NCBI GenBank assembly: GCA_020310875.1
Contig: CM035406.1
Span: forward strand, 224,872,915 to 224,936,914
Length of the DNA stretch: 64,000 nt
Direction: 5' to 3'
From: Ceratopteris richardii
Lineage: Eukaryota; Streptophyta; Polypodiopsida; Polypodiales; Pteridaceae
The position numbers were made by a program, and so were the translations under genes. The notes under the pieces were generated by a model. It ran no database searches. It saw only the letters and a program-made list of their open reading frames with translations, and had not been told where the DNA came from. How positions within the stretch are numbered: position 1 is the stretch's first letter; every line of letters begins with the position of its first letter. This document shows positions 23,871 to 36,596 of the stretch, piece by piece.

Positions 23871-24900
23871 AGTGTGACTTAGGTTGTGGAGTTGAAGTTT
23901 GGCTTCACATAAAAGGTGAATAATGTTCTCTCCTTCTTGCCTCTCGCTATCAATTTGTAGCCATCTTTAGGTATTTCAACAAAACATCCCTTCTAGTGGA
24001 GCTTGAAGTTAAATTCTCTCTCAATCATTTATGCTAAAGAGACTACAATCTTTTTAATTTTGGGAACATGAAGAACATCCTTCAAGTGTTTGGCTTTTTG
24101 GAGAGCCATAGAATATTACATCATCTATGTGTGTAGTAGCATAATGAGTGTCATCATGTGTCTTGACATGCCCTTTGGTTGACAGCACCTTCATGTTTGA
24201 GAAGAAATGCTTGTTGCAACTCATGTGATTGCTACATCCACTCTCAATGTACCATGTGTTTGATATTTGTGTCTTCTAGTAACACATTTGCATCATAACC
24301 AGCATTCTCTCATTTTAATTTGAAGTATATTCTTAATTACCTTTGTGGCTTGAATTTTTCTTCTCCCTTTGATAGCAATAGATTGCATATTGAAGATACT
24401 CTCCACAAATGAAATAACCTTCTAAGTTTTGGTGGTCTCTATTCTCGTTGAATCTTCCTACTTTACCACTTAAGTTTTGTGTCCCTCTTGATGAAGAACA
24501 CTTTCATCCTTGATCTTGAGCAAGATGATCATTTCGTCCTTGTCTATCTCTTCCTTGGTTCCTTCCTTGTCTATCTCTTCCTTGGTTCCTTCCTCTTCCT
24601 TTGCATTTACCTACATAGAAAGCTCGGGCCTTTTTTTACCTCCAATTTTCATCTCTCTAGTGAACATCAAGGCAACTTACTAGAGTATCTATGACATACA
24701 AAGCTGTTGTAAAAGCCTTTGACTTCCCATCATCCGAAAGTCCATTCAAGGTGTATGCGAATAGGTCATGATCATCTATGTGACAACCTCTAGAACCCAA
24801 TGCATCATGCACCTCCTTGATTTTCAAAATGAAGGCATGTATGTTGCTACTAGTTGTTTTCCTCAAGTTGTTAATTCAAGCTTGAGTAATTTTAAAATTT
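23871..24900 (-). mobile_element. Copia gag-protease-integrase fragment
   Basis: On the minus strand, gag is at 24657-24866 (IHAFILKIKEVHDALGSRG, then LFAYTLNGL), typical of the UBN2 gag of another copia lineage. The protease follows at about 24140-24270 with TWYIESGCSNHMSCNKHFFS; the usual catalytic DSG reads ESG here. VLHVPKIKK-like sequence and integrase N-terminal remnants continue toward 23880. There are numerous stops. It is not copia-alpha or copia-beta. No LTR was recognised beside it. Confidence 0.8.
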
Positions 24901-25300
24901 CTTTAATGTGACAATCAATATTTCATTTGAAAAGCATATTTGATGTAAAATTTGGAAACATTCAGAAATAATGTTTTTAAAAGCATTTGGTAGTGCTTTC
25001 TATAATCTATAGGTTGGTCCCTTGGGATGATGTCCAACTTTAGTGGTCGTGGAGGTCCAAAGAACTTATCCACTCTGAATTACATTCATAAAAAATAAAA
25101 TTTTATATAAAAGTGGTGAACTCTAAAACCTCTTAAAATATGTTCTATCTCATTTTTCTGAATTTGAATGATCTGTTTCTTTAGTACTCACAGTTAGATA
25201 AAGATGAAGATGTGCTCCAAATAGAATACGAAGGGATATATGAACCCTTAGAACATAGCCATGGATATAAATATATGCTATATGAGTGTGTATATGTAAA

Positions 25301-25301
<1 letters not shown>

Positions 25302-25388
<87 letters not shown>

Positions 25389-25422
25389 GTGTGTGTATGT
25401 GTGTGAGTATGTGTGTGTGTAT
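25302..25422. repeat. (AT)n-(GT)n compound microsatellite
   Basis: About 77 bases of alternating AT at 25302-25378 run into a gtatgtgtgtgtg stretch. Frames of I-Y or V-C repeats here are not genes. Confidence 0.95.
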
Positions 25423-27540
25423 GCCCTATGTATGAATGATGATCAATGTGGATATGTCTATGTACATGTGAACAATATGTGAGTTAGTATTTCTGACCAT
25501 GATCATGTGAAGGTATCTAGGTGTGAGTTCTAGTGAGCTTAAGTATGAATATGTAAATGTTTATATGCTTGTGTTTGTATGGGTTTGAATGTGTTTTCAT
25601 GTGCATGCTCATATGTCAAGTTCTGTGTAACCACATGTGTAATATGTTTATGTTTGTGCTTACTTATGACTTAATGTGTTTTTCATTTGTGAATGCAACC
25701 CTAAGTGCCTATATGTGTAAGCGTTAACCCTAAGTGCTTTCTTTGCATATGCAAATAGCACCCTGAAAATCAATGTGTATGTGCTTCGGTGTATAACCTT
25801 GTGTATACATAGATGTTTTACCCTCTGTGCCTAAAGGGAATGGTCTAAACCCTAAATGTAATCCATAGTTGAAACAATCTAATCATGATATCCTTAGTGT
25901 TTGTTGCACCCTATGTACCCTATGTTTATGTGTTTGTGATGGAAACCTTAAAAACCATTGGATGTGTGTATATGTTTAAAGTGAATTTTTGTATATTTAT
26001 ATGTCAATTTTATTTGGATACATGAATATTTCTTAGTATATTGATATCAATGTGTGAATTAACATAAATAATTATGAAATAAAATAAATAAAAGAATAAA
26101 TAAACATAATAAAAAGGAAAATTAAAATCAACGTAAATACAAAAGAATAAAAAGAAAGCCTAAATAGTTTATAAAGTAAACAAAAGAAAATCTTCATAAA
26201 GAAGCATGCATGTATATATATAAGATAATGTGTATGTGTGAATTGTGAGTGAGCTAAGTGTATGAAGTGTTTGGTATGCATTGTTGTGGTTTGTGTGCAT
26301 GTGTACTTGAGTTTGCATGTGCACGTGCAGGTAAAGTAAAGTAGTGTGTATTCATGCGAATGAAATCTATAAGCCTATATATATTTGTGTTTTCGTTGTG
26401 TGGTTTTTTTTAATCATCTTCTCGAAAACATTAGGAGATCTTATGAGATTTTATGAGACTTTATGAGATTTTATGAACCATTGCAAGGCTTAAGAGAAGA
26501 TGAAGTGAGGTCAAATGTTTGCTTACACTGGAGGCTACAGACGACTCTCGTTCATCCATCATTTCTATTGGCATGAGTTTAGTTCATATGGGCGATTCCA
26601 TTTATGTCTTGAGCTCAAAGCCACATTGATTTCATATTATTGAGCATAATTTGTCTAGGGATATACTTTGTATAGCGGGTTATTTTTGTATTTTTTATCA
26701 TACTTTGTATAGGGGGATTTTATATTTTTTATCGTACTTTGTATAAGGGTTTAGCATAAGCATCACAAATACTTATTTGGTCTTACTTCATTTCTCCACC
26801 ACTAATGGATGTAGATTCCTCAACTTTTATTAATAAATCTTCTACAAAATTTCTGCTTGTTCAAATACATCGAAGCTAGGCTTGTTCAGTTACATAACTA
26901 TCTAGCACTACCATTCTGTAGTCCATACATAGAGTAGCAACTCAATAATTTTTTAATTCACTTTCCATGCCTTAAAGCAATGAACAACCGAGCTTTGTCT
27001 AGCCACAAAGAGACTCATAGAAAATTCAGACCGAATCCACATGATGGTCGCAATTTACACCTCGAGAACATAGATGGAAGATGCTAAGCTAAGAAAATCT
27101 TTACACAAAACGTCAATGAGTTAACCATGCTTTGATACAACTATTGTGTGAAAGCTATATAGCCTCCACATACAAGAAAACTAACTCACAAGGAAAAGCA
27201 CCATGGGAAGAGAGATGCACCTTCCAGCCAACCAACTCCCTCCAATATATAGCTCTAAGAGCAAGGGGGTAAGTTCCTCTCAAGGGTACATGTGTACCTT
27301 ACATCACATGGGTCCCTAAGGTGTTTAGATGGTTTGGAAGCTTAGAAAATCACATGAAATAGAATGGCTTATAAAGGAAAACACCCGAGGCTTTTACGTA
27401 CAAACCAAGTGGCTTAGAGAAGGTTCTAATCAAGCCTAAGGTACTCAACCTTAGAGAATTAGTCCTAAGGCTCAAGTCCCATGTAAAATGGGTCAATAAA
27501 CCATAATACAATGGGTTTCAAACTTTGAAACCTAAGGGCT
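25423..27540. other. Gene-free stretch with short tandem repeats
   Basis: TG-biased sequence at 25423-26000 has several ccctaagtgc copies. An A-rich part covers 26040-26220. There is a small tandem repeat of atgagattttatgagac at 26430-26480, and three copies of atactttgtatagggg at about 26660-26750. I recognise no coding sequence. The piece 27100-27540 may be the LTR or flank of the copia tail that follows. Confidence 0.5.
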
Positions 27541-27559
27541 CTATCCCTTAGATGCATGT

Positions 27560-27760
27560 AGTTATACAATAAGTCTAGTCTATCATGCAAAGTCCAAGTA
27601 CATTATGTTTAGATATCACATTATTAGAGATGCTTTACGCACTAAGTGCCTTATTCTTACTAATACACGAGATAATCTTGCAAATGCCTTGAACAAAGCT
27701 CTACCCATGGATAGATTTTGACACTTGTCACTTGCTGGGGGGTTATTTGATTGATGATCT
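27560..27760 (+). pseudogene. Copia RNase H C-terminal fragment
   Basis: The plus strand reads VYHAKSKYIMFRYHIIRDAL, then TRDNLANALNKALPMDRF, the end of a copia RNase H domain (compare FHARTKHIEVHYDFIREKL in copia-alpha). A G-rich piece at 27736-27746 (gctggggggtta) sits where a polypurine tract is expected. One stop follows MDRF. It belongs to a third copia type; the rest of the element was not found. Confidence 0.75.
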
Positions 27761-28104
27761 TACAAATTTACTCATATAATGTGTAACGTTCCAATTAGGT
27801 GGGAGGTATAGTTTGTATACTTTCACTAAGGTATTCTTTATCGGTCTTTACTTTCACCAAAATTTACTTCGGCTATAGTGGCCTTTAGTTGGAGATTGTT
27901 ACAACAAGTCTCCATGTGAAAGGCTAAATGCCCACAGACACTTTTGCATATGTGTGTTCATGCTACCTTTTGAATTGTGTGTTTCTTCGTATTCTGCAAG
28001 CTCTCTATGAAGTATTATGAGTGCCATGGAGAGATTAATTTTCTACAATGAGATTATCATTGTGGAGCTCTCAAGAAGGAGAGTCCATCATGGTGCCTCA
28101 TCTT

Positions 28105-29229
28105 CACCATACGTCAACACACATACACGTACATGCATACACATACACAATACACATGCATGCACATATGCACACACATACACATAGATGCATATAGACA
28201 TACACATACATACATTGACATACACACATATACTCATGCATACACACATACACACATATACACAAACATGCATATAGGCACACACATGCATATAGGCACA
28301 CACATGCATACACACATACATATACACTAATACACATACATGCACACATATTTACATACGCACATAGACACATCCATACACACGTGCACACATAGACACA
28401 TACATGCATACACACATATGCATGCATATACACATACACATAGAAATGCATACATACATACACATACATGCATGTATATACACACACATATGCATAAACA
28501 CACATATATCATAAACACAATCATACACATACACAAACATGCATATAGACACACAAACACACACAGACACATACACATGCACACAAATACACATACACAA
28601 ACGCAAATGTACACATACACATTCACTCATAGACACATACATAACAACCACAAACATACACACACACACAAACATATAACCATGTATACACACATAGACA
28701 CACATACACACACATAAACATAAACACACATAGACACACAAGCCTACGCTCACATTCACACAGATACAAACATGCACAGTCACACACATATACACAAACA
28801 TGCATACACACATACACATACATTCCTACAAATTCATACACATACACATGTGTACACATGTGTACACATATGTACACATGTGTACACATGTGTACACATG
28901 TGTACACATATGTACACATGTGTACACATATGTACACACATAGAACATACATGCATACACACATACACATGCATATGCACATATACATACATACACAAAT
29001 ATACACAGATATACACACATAAAAATACATGGATACACATACATATGCCTATACACATATACATATATAGAAATACACATATATGCATGCACACACAAGT
29101 ATGTATCATGCATGAACAAATACACACATCCAATCACATATGCATATATCAATGCACATACACAAACACACACACATACACACACACATACATACATACA
29201 TACACACACACATACATACCAACATACAT

Positions 29230-29244
<15 letters not shown>
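28105..29244. repeat. CA-rich (CATACA/CACATA)n satellite
   Basis: About 1.1 kb of imperfect acacatacatgcatac-type repeat. It opens all six frames, giving false proteins rich in C, V, Y or H, T, I. A region of 10-bp palindromic units is embedded at 28846-28940. Confidence 0.95.
28846..28940. repeat. (GTGTACACAT)n palindromic decamer array
   Basis: Nine or so units of gtgtacacat, with gtatgtacac variants, run in tandem. Each contains GTGTACAC, which equals its own reverse complement. Confidence 0.9.

Positions 29245-29308
<64 letters not shown>
29244..29308. repeat. (AT)n microsatellite
   Basis: About 62 bases of alternating AT end the CA satellite. Confidence 0.95.
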
Positions 29309-29311
<3 letters not shown>

Positions 29312-30013
29312 AGGAGAATTCTATAATTCAATGAATACAACTTTCTCTTGTACTCCCACTAAACGGAGGGATTCACATTTGCAGTGAAGTACATGCACTT
29401 TAGCTTTCATCAAAGTCCTTTCCCGATCAACCACTTAACCTCAAACAACGACATCTCTGATTCAAGTAATGTAGTCTTGAGCCTATACGTAGAATTGCAC
29501 GGCTTCCTTTTATTATTATAATTATAATTTTTATTTCGATCGAGCTGATAGCGCCTGCCAATTATAGATTTCTCCAACTAATAGTTTATGAGATGGTGAG
29601 TATGGAAATGAACAACTTTGAGACGAGATTCTATCCGGAAAAATTAAATAAGTTAAATTTTTTTCCATGTGGATATTTCAAGAATAATTGATGGAGTGAA
29701 AAGTAGATGCCTTATAGGACAACATGTCAAGCATACTAAAAATACCGAGAATACTGATTACGATGAGAGCATCCTGCTTTTCTGGTTTCTCATCCATTGC
29801 ACACGCGTAAGACTCTTGAAAAGTCAGATATACGCCGCTCTTTAGGTTTGTCACTTGAGTAAACCAATAAGGAGACTGCAACTATGGTACATGCTGTGTC
29901 GAAGAACCTGTCATTAAATGAGAGCCCCCTTTGATTTTTGTTGCTATGATATGAGAAAATGGTAACGTACCCACACGGTAGGATGTTCAGTAGTATTTAA
30001 ATAAATACACATG
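29309..30013. other. No recognisable feature
   Basis: Roughly 700 bases of ordinary composition. The minus frame at 29678-29881 contains DEKPEKQDALIVISILGIF but has no family resemblance, and I do not call it a gene. Confidence 0.4.
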
Positions 30014-30370
30014 ATCTCTCTCTCTCTCTCTGCACACACATACACGGATATACATACAAATTCACATGCATACACATACCTATGCCATCATACACATGCA
30101 TCTAACCTAGATACACAAAAGTGCATACACATGCACACATAAATCCACACCTACAAAAACAAAGAAACACACACACACATACACATGCATGCATACATAT
30201 ATACACACAACACATAGACATACACACACATATCATGGAACACTTACACATATAAACACATACATGTGCAAAAATATACACACACATACATGCACGCATT
30301 CACACATGCACGAAGGTGCATACACATACACGAATAGGAGCACATTCAGACAGATACATAGCATACATAG
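30014..30370. repeat. (CT)n followed by CA-rich repeat
   Basis: About 18 bases of CT at 30016-30033 precede imperfect CACATA repeats to about 30370. This is the left flank of composite copy A. Copies B and C have TG-type repeats plus CT runs in the same place. Confidence 0.9.
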
Positions 30371-30439
30371 TACTGATATACTTTGTTAGTGATATGTGTG
30401 TACATACTTAGGACGGTTGGGTAATTTTTTCCCTCTGTT

Positions 30440-31106
30440 TCACTCTATATCAATAGGGAATAAAACAATCACTTACAGGTATGTTCCTCTTTTGGATCAC
30501 TATCATCAAAGCGTAATGCATGTCATCTCTTGTCAAATTCCAAAGAATCAATGCTCGAGAACACCTCAAAAATCAAAGAGATGAGAGATTATAAAACATA
30601 AAGCATAGAGAAAGACAAAGGCTAAGAGTACGTGCACCACTTACCAAGATGCAAGATCTAGAAAGAGAGAGGGATGTGTGTGTAGAGAGAGATAGATCTC
30701 TGTGTGTGTTGTGCATAAGAGAATGCAGGTCACAATTCGGTTTTCTTTTGCAAGTTAGACAAGAGCAAGCAGTACTCAGTGCAAAGTACACGCAAAATGT
30801 TGAATTTTTGCTCTCGGGTTCGATATGTTTAAAACATTGCACCGGTATAAACGTTGGTATGAGCATTTGTAAATTATTAGAAATTTCCGATGCTTATGAT
30901 GATGTTAGTACTAGTGCTGATACCAATGCCGATACCGACACTAATATTGGCAATCGTGATGCATTTTGACTATCCATTCTAAACGGTCATATCGACAGTC
31001 AAATGAGTGTTGGTATGCTTTATTAGATTTTTTCAATGTTCATACTAATGGCGAGTGATAACCATTGGTATACATAGTGTTGGTATGCCCCTCCTATGTT
31101 GTAGTG
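30440..31106. mobile_element. CACTA-like transposon end, copy A
   Basis: The block ends on the minus strand as CACTACAACATAGGAGGGGC (31106 downward), inserted in copia-alpha gag. CACTACAA is the usual start of plant CACTA transposons. The three bases next to it are gta on the minus strand (31107-31109), where the intact gag has ata. Near the end, ttggtatg and ttggtatac recur, like subterminal repeats. The other end was not found; the left side runs into low-complexity repeats, so it may be truncated. No transposase is visible. Confidence 0.5.
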
Positions 31107-32012
31107 TACTGCTACCATCTCCACCTCTTCCAATTCCTTTCTAGATCTTTCCATTGACCCAATAATTTTGAGTGGTGTCATTCATCGTAACCTAGATGGC
31201 ACAAGGTTGAACATTATGAGCTTTGGATTTTTCATGATTTGGTCCTTTGTTCTTGCCTTTCCACTTGCTCTTGCTTAGGAAGTTGGCTTTGGAAGTCTCT
31301 TTCTCATCTTTTTCCTTCTTCTTGCCTTTCAACTTCCTGTCCTTCTTATCTACATATAAAGCACTAGTTGAATTACCATGATAGGATTTACCTTGATTTA
31401 TGCTATTGTTGGCCTCTTGATTGAAGATTCTTTCGTGAAAGATGTTAGAGTCTAGAGTTTGCACATCCAGATGAGATCATAAGCTGTGGTGAAGGATTGC
31501 CATTTCTTATCATTTCAAATCCCATTGAGATTTTGCCTGATGATAGCCCTTTCTTTAATCACCTCTCCAATGGATGTTAATTGCTCTCCAACCTCCTTGA
31601 CCTTGCTAGCAAAGTTTGTGATGGTTTGTATAGGTGTCTTCTTCATTTTCTTGATCTTGTTCCAAAGATTATTCTTTCTTTCTTTGCTCACAGAAAAGAA
31701 AGTCTCTAGGACATCCCAAGTCTCTTGAGATGTCTTGCATTCTCTAATATGTGGTAATAGAAGTTCATAGATAGAATTTAGTATATAAGAACTTGCTTGA
31801 AGATCCCTTGCCCACCAAAGTGTGAGCTTATCTATCTCCTCTTGTGTAGGTCCTCCTTTGGATCTTGGAATAGGCATAGCTTCATGACCTCCTACAATTC
31901 CATAAAGACTTCTACCTCGCAAATAGGCCTCCATCCTGATTTACCAAGCCCCATAGTTGTGTGGATTAAGCTTCTCAATCATTGAAAAAAGGCCAACACC
32001 CATCTTGATGTA
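31107..32012 (-). pseudogene. copia-alpha gag fragment, copy A
   Basis: On the minus strand the UBN2-like gag is readable from about 31990 to 31192. Motifs are MPIPRSKGGPTQEEIDKL, YILNSIYELLLPHIREC, SQETWDVLETFF and FASKVKEVGEQLTSIGE, then a lysine-rich linker (KDRKLKGKKKEKDEKE). The frame is broken near 31985 and around 31480. It ends abruptly at the CACTA-like insertion, before the CCHC knuckle and protease. The remainder of the element is absent on the other side. Confidence 0.88.
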
Positions 32013-32024
32013 GCTCTGATACCA
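32013..32024 (-). other. Primer binding site, copia-alpha copy A
   Basis: GCTCTGATACCA on the plus strand is the exact complement of TGGTATCAGAGC. It sits two bases from the LTR end. Confidence 0.9.
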
Positions 32025-32025
32025 C

Positions 32026-33104
32026 TGAAAGAACTTAGAGAAGGTTTTAGGAGGTACAAAAGTGAGTTGCAAAGCAAAGAAGTTTGGTCTAGAGAACCAA
32101 CACAAGACCACCCCTTGAGCTCATGGAGAGTCAAAAAGACCTTATAGGCATGTGATAAGTGCATTAAAATGCACTATCTACTTTGGAGCATCAAGGTGAA
32201 ATAGTTGATATAAAATAGATAAGTTTGCGCATTACCTAGCTCAAAAAACTTAATATCTTTGGTTGAGATAATCAACTTCAAATGCTCATAGCAGCTAGCA
32301 TGATTAAAATTCTAAAAATTCCTTTTGAAGGAGTTATACACATAGGGTTCAATGTATAGATTGGACAAGATTACAAGAAATAAGCAAAATATGATTTTGG
32401 AATGAACATGATACTCAATAGTGGTACCTCCTATTTTTCAGGGGTGTGTACAGGGACCCCAAGACAGAAAAATTGAGATTCTCCCCAATATACTGAATCA
32501 AATGCTTTGGAACTTTATACACATAATATAGACACTTATAAATTTCCAATGAGTTCTTAGAGATCCATTTTGGAGCTCTATAGAGACAGCAACAACCTCT
32601 GCAAGTTTACTAATGTTGAAGAAGATGATGCAGAAAACTAAAGAAGCAAGACAATGATGCACACGTGTATGTATATTGCTTCCATGTAATGTAAAAGTGC
32701 TTTGACGTCTTTATATAGACTCTTGAAGTGCTCAATGACTTATACAAGTGGATTGGAGTTCAAATAAAGGTGGTAAAGGTTGTTGAAGAGAATCAATTCA
32801 CTTTCCTACAATCTATGAAAAGTGAACATCTAGTTTGATCTACTTTTAGGTGATTGATTGATGCATTGATTGCAAAGAAACCACCGCAAATATGTTGAAG
32901 TTTAGCTCTGATTTTCTTAGTTTACATGTGCAAATCTCTAGATGTTTACAATGGTAAATGATCCATAAGAAACTTGCAAAAAATTCAATAAATGAGCATA
33001 GGTAAAAGAATGCTTCATTGGATATTCTGGCATAATCCAAACCTTAGATTTTTTGATGTAGATCAAATCCACCTCAAGCATAGTGTAAGCATGATGTTCC
33101 AATA
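32026..33104 (-). repeat. copia-alpha 5' LTR, copy A (1,079 bp)
   Basis: On the minus strand it runs from TATTGGAACATC (33104) to TTCTTTCA before the primer site. It is full length by comparison with copies B and C (1,083 and 1,082 bp). The part from 33104 to 32614 is shared with the left arm. Confidence 0.9.
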
Positions 33105-35330
33105 ATATTGAAAGAAACTAGTAAAATGAGTTCAAGTTTGAGTAATTTTTTGCAACCATAGATGACAATATTTGTGATTCCATATCATACAAATGATCTT
33201 CATAATAAAGGACCATCCTCCAATCCATAGGTCCAATCATAGAGGATATAAGGGTAGTCTTGTCAGAACTCATAACAAACTTACACAAGCTTACTTGCGA
33301 AATCGCATACATATATAGGCGGTTTCACATCAAATTAAAAAGTTGTTGTGTGGATTCAGGCCTAGATGCATTGTGCTCATAGTGTTGTGAATGAAAGTAA
33401 AGCACGATGCTCAATTCTGGTGCTTACATTTTAAAGAAAAGACAATAGGTGCTCAGTTGGGGAAGACTTTAATGATCATAATTTTTATTTGAATCAATAT
33501 TATTTGTCAAAGTAAATCGAGGATTTGTTGAATTCGTAAGAAATCCATATTGTATGGCTAAGCATCATCATAGATATTCAAGTTCACAAACAGTTTGCAA
33601 TAAATTCAGTATCAAAGTATTTAAATATATTCAAAGTATCTTAATCATAAACCACTCCATCAATACTTTAAATTTTAATGAATCATTGATTTTAAAATCA
33701 TTGTTGGATGAAATACGATTTCTCAGATAATCAAACTTGTTCTTTGGTTCTCCTACATTAGAAATGATTCTGATCTCTTACATTAACTCTCTGGACTAAA
33801 TATATCTAAATATCTCAAACGAGAGTACAAAAGACATGTTTACATTCACTCATGGTTACAAATCTCTCATTAAGTTACATCATCTCTTTAAAATCTTCAT
33901 CTTAATGATCAACACACACAAATAATCTGTTCAAAATGCATTAGTAGCATCTGAAAAAAAATATATTAAGGATCTCCTTTTCGAGCAAACATTTTTTGCA
34001 ATGTTTATTACTATTCTTCTTGTTGAATGATTCTTAACGTTTAAAAGTATTGTTAAAATTGTTCTCTACTTTTGTTATGATTTTTAAAAATTTTCCACAC
34101 ACTTTCACTCTATGTTCTCTTTTTTATTAGCCTCATGTTGATCTTGACCATTGAATTGTTTAAGATTGTAAATATCCTTATTAGTTTTCACTTTGTGAGG
34201 ATCCAAAAACGTATCTTTCTCAAAAAACTTGGATCAACTTATATATATATATATATATATAGTTCCATCATCCTTAATTTTTAATTTAATTAACTTCTCA
34301 AGTTTTCTTGTATCTAGATCTAATTGTTCATATTTTCATCACCCTTTTTAATGTTTCATGGTTTTGAAATGAGCAACCAGTTTTTATCTTCATTCCATTG
34401 AATCGTCCACTAGTTCTTGAATCTTTTAAATGTTCTTGGATTATGTCTTGAGTAGTTAAAAGAGGCTTTCATCCCACCTCTTCCTCAATTGAATTTCACA
34501 AGGGAATGATCATGATAATGAAAGATTTTTCTTTCAATTTCAAGTATCAAATTAATTCTATAAGTGTTATGCTATGCAATAAACTTCTTATATATATGAC
34601 CAACTTGATCACATGAACAAGATCTTACATATCCATGTTGGGCTCTATTTGACCTTCTATGTATAACTGAAAGATTGAATCTTCTATGGTCATGTAAAGG
34701 ATTTTTTTTAATAGATTGAGTAGACATACTTTGAACTTGTACTTGATGTTCTTTTTAAACTTGAATGGAGTAATTTCTTTCACTTTCTTGGATATGGAAT
34801 TCAAACTTTTTTTCAAGATTTAAATTTCATAACTAATAGCTCCATCCAAACGCTGAAACTTATTATGATCTAGCATGTATAAGGATTTAATAGTGTCACT
34901 AGATTTTGCCATTCCTTGTGTCAATATTTAGAGAACGTAGTTCAATGAGTCCAACATTGACTCTTGCATCCATAGATGAAAATATTTTTGATTCCATAGC
35001 ATAAAAAAGACCTTCAAAATTAGGGACTATCTTCCAATTCATATTTGCAAGTAAAGAAGACAGTAGTATAGGTTATGTATAATTGGCCTTTCGCTAACTG
35101 ATTGGTGTGTAAGGAACCTTAAGAACAAGTCTAATGAGTCTCGAAAATCTCGTGAAAACTCATAACAAACTGGCACAAGCTTAGTTGCAAAAATGCACAC
35201 ACAAATATGTCATTTAAAATTGAACTCAAAACTTTTTTTTGCATTGTTGAAAGTACGGGAATGCTAGGTTGATGGACGAGAGTTATAACCTTAAGGGAGC
35301 CTAGCAAAGAGGTAACAATCAAGTTCCTGA
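33105..35330. repeat. Unidentified repeat segment, copy A (right arm)
   Basis: Reverse complement of 18600-21004. The two internal 240-bp repeats are at about 33150-33395 and 34940-35190. The AT tract at 34240-34261 is the shortest of the four copies. Frames are short and broken; DGAISYEI-like and KKVKEITPFKFKKN stretches occur on the minus strand at 34625-34816. Confidence 0.75.
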
Positions 35331-35561
35331 CACCTTCTATTCTATTACATCAAATATACATAATAGAGAGGACAATCATCAAGATATACCTAGTCATACT
35401 AGGCCTCTTATGTGTTATTATTGTGGCAAATATGGTCATGTATAAGGTAAATGCTTTCTACCCGTAAAAGCACCTCCATGTCAGGAGTGTCCTGAAGCGA
35501 AGGATCACTATAGAAGGGATTTTCCTTGCAACCACCTTGCTTTGATCCATGTGATAGAAGT
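35331..35561 (+). pseudogene. gypsy gag fragment, 5' part (right arm), interrupted by copia-beta
   Basis: The plus strand reads CYYCGKYGHV, one stop, then GKC, a zinc knuckle of CX2CX4HX4C form, and PPCQECPEAKDHY. The gag continues on the far side of copia-beta at 42006. In the left arm the two parts are continuous. Confidence 0.8.
35557..35561. repeat. Target-site duplication of copia-beta, left copy
   Basis: GAAGT directly precedes the LTR start TGATGG and is repeated at 42006-42010. The left arm holds it once (acttc at 18352-18356). Confidence 0.95.
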
Positions 35562-36584
35562 TGATGGAGAGTGTTAATCTCCAAAAGAACAACCTACTCT
35601 TGAATTTAGAACACCTCTATATCAAGAGTAAGTCAAAACCTTCACTAAATTAGAGGTCCAATCTCCAAATTATCAAATCTGAGAAAATATGTGAAGAAGA
35701 TGAAACACAGAAAAGTCTGCTGCAGAATTTCTTCACATTGACTTATCAAATGTGTAAAGTTTTTGATAAAACTTTGTACCAATCATCTCCTAGAGATTGC
35801 GCATCACCTTCAAGTTGAATCACTTCAAAAGCTTTAGTATAACGTGAGAAATTGTCTTCACAAGTTACCTATGTCTGAATCTGCACTTCTGAGAAGTCGA
35901 TCTAGACACCCCTAACTTCTTAACTTTGGTTCTCACAATATCTAACCCGTTTTGCCAAATGCTTTTAGCCACGAGTAGATCACCTTCCAACTTAAAGATT
36001 AAGTGCTTGCTTGCACAAAACTTTAAACTATGGAGTGAGCACTGACCAAAAGATTAAACTCGAAATTTGCGCCTGTTTCAGAGAACTGTAGACACTCAAC
36101 ACATATGAATGTTCCTACTAACAATTCTCCTAGCCTGTTTACAATTAGACTCTGAAATTCAGGTCACAGGCTCATTAACTAACAACTTAGATATCCTCAA
36201 AAGGATTTCACAATTGATCAAACACAAAAGGAGCAGACACGAAAAGATCGGGCGCAATATTTCTTCATTAACTCAGAAAATTACAACTGAGTGATGAGAG
36301 CTAACTCAACTAACTTTTCTCTATCTCTTGACTTCTTACTTCCTCAATCTTGGCTTCTATATATGCTCTCATACATGCCCCGACTTTTCTCAAAGTATTT
36401 ATAGATAATTTGTACAAGATTCTTACTCAAACAAAGATCTGAGTCACCTATGGCTATACTAATGTACATATGTGTACACTTCTCTTATCCTCTGAATATG
36501 TCTTTCTTCCAAGCTTCAATGGTTGATCCTTCCTTCACTCTTTAACCTTCCAAGCCTTCAATTGGTGATTGGTCTGCACCAACA
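35562..36584 (-). repeat. copia-beta 3' LTR (1,023 bp)
   Basis: Bounded by TGATGG on the left and CCAACA on the right (TGTTGG...CCATCA on the minus strand), with the TG...CA ends expected of LTRs. A TATAAATA box on the minus strand lies at 36396-36403. Confidence 0.95.
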
Positions 36585-36596
36585 GCTCCCCCTCAA
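36585..36596 (-). other. Polypurine tract of copia-beta
   Basis: On the minus strand the run TTGAGGGGGAGC abuts the 3' LTR. The polyprotein stop TGA (36595-36593) lies within it. Confidence 0.9.

Noticed and set aside
27125-27150. Minus-strand primer-site-like sequence gctttgatacaac
   Set aside because: Two or more mismatches to the primer-site complement and no LTR recognised beside it.
28088-29387. Many overlapping open frames in both strands
   Set aside because: They are all frames of a CA/TG satellite and alternate V, C, M, Y or H, T, I; not genes.
30649-30969. Plus-strand frame of 106 codons in the CACTA-like block
   Set aside because: The corresponding region in copies B and C is shifted and shortened, so there is no sign of coding conservation.
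36109-36294. Open frame inside the copia-beta LTR, also at 41530-41715
   Set aside because: It is present in both LTRs only because they are copies; there is no domain, and LTR frames are normally chance.
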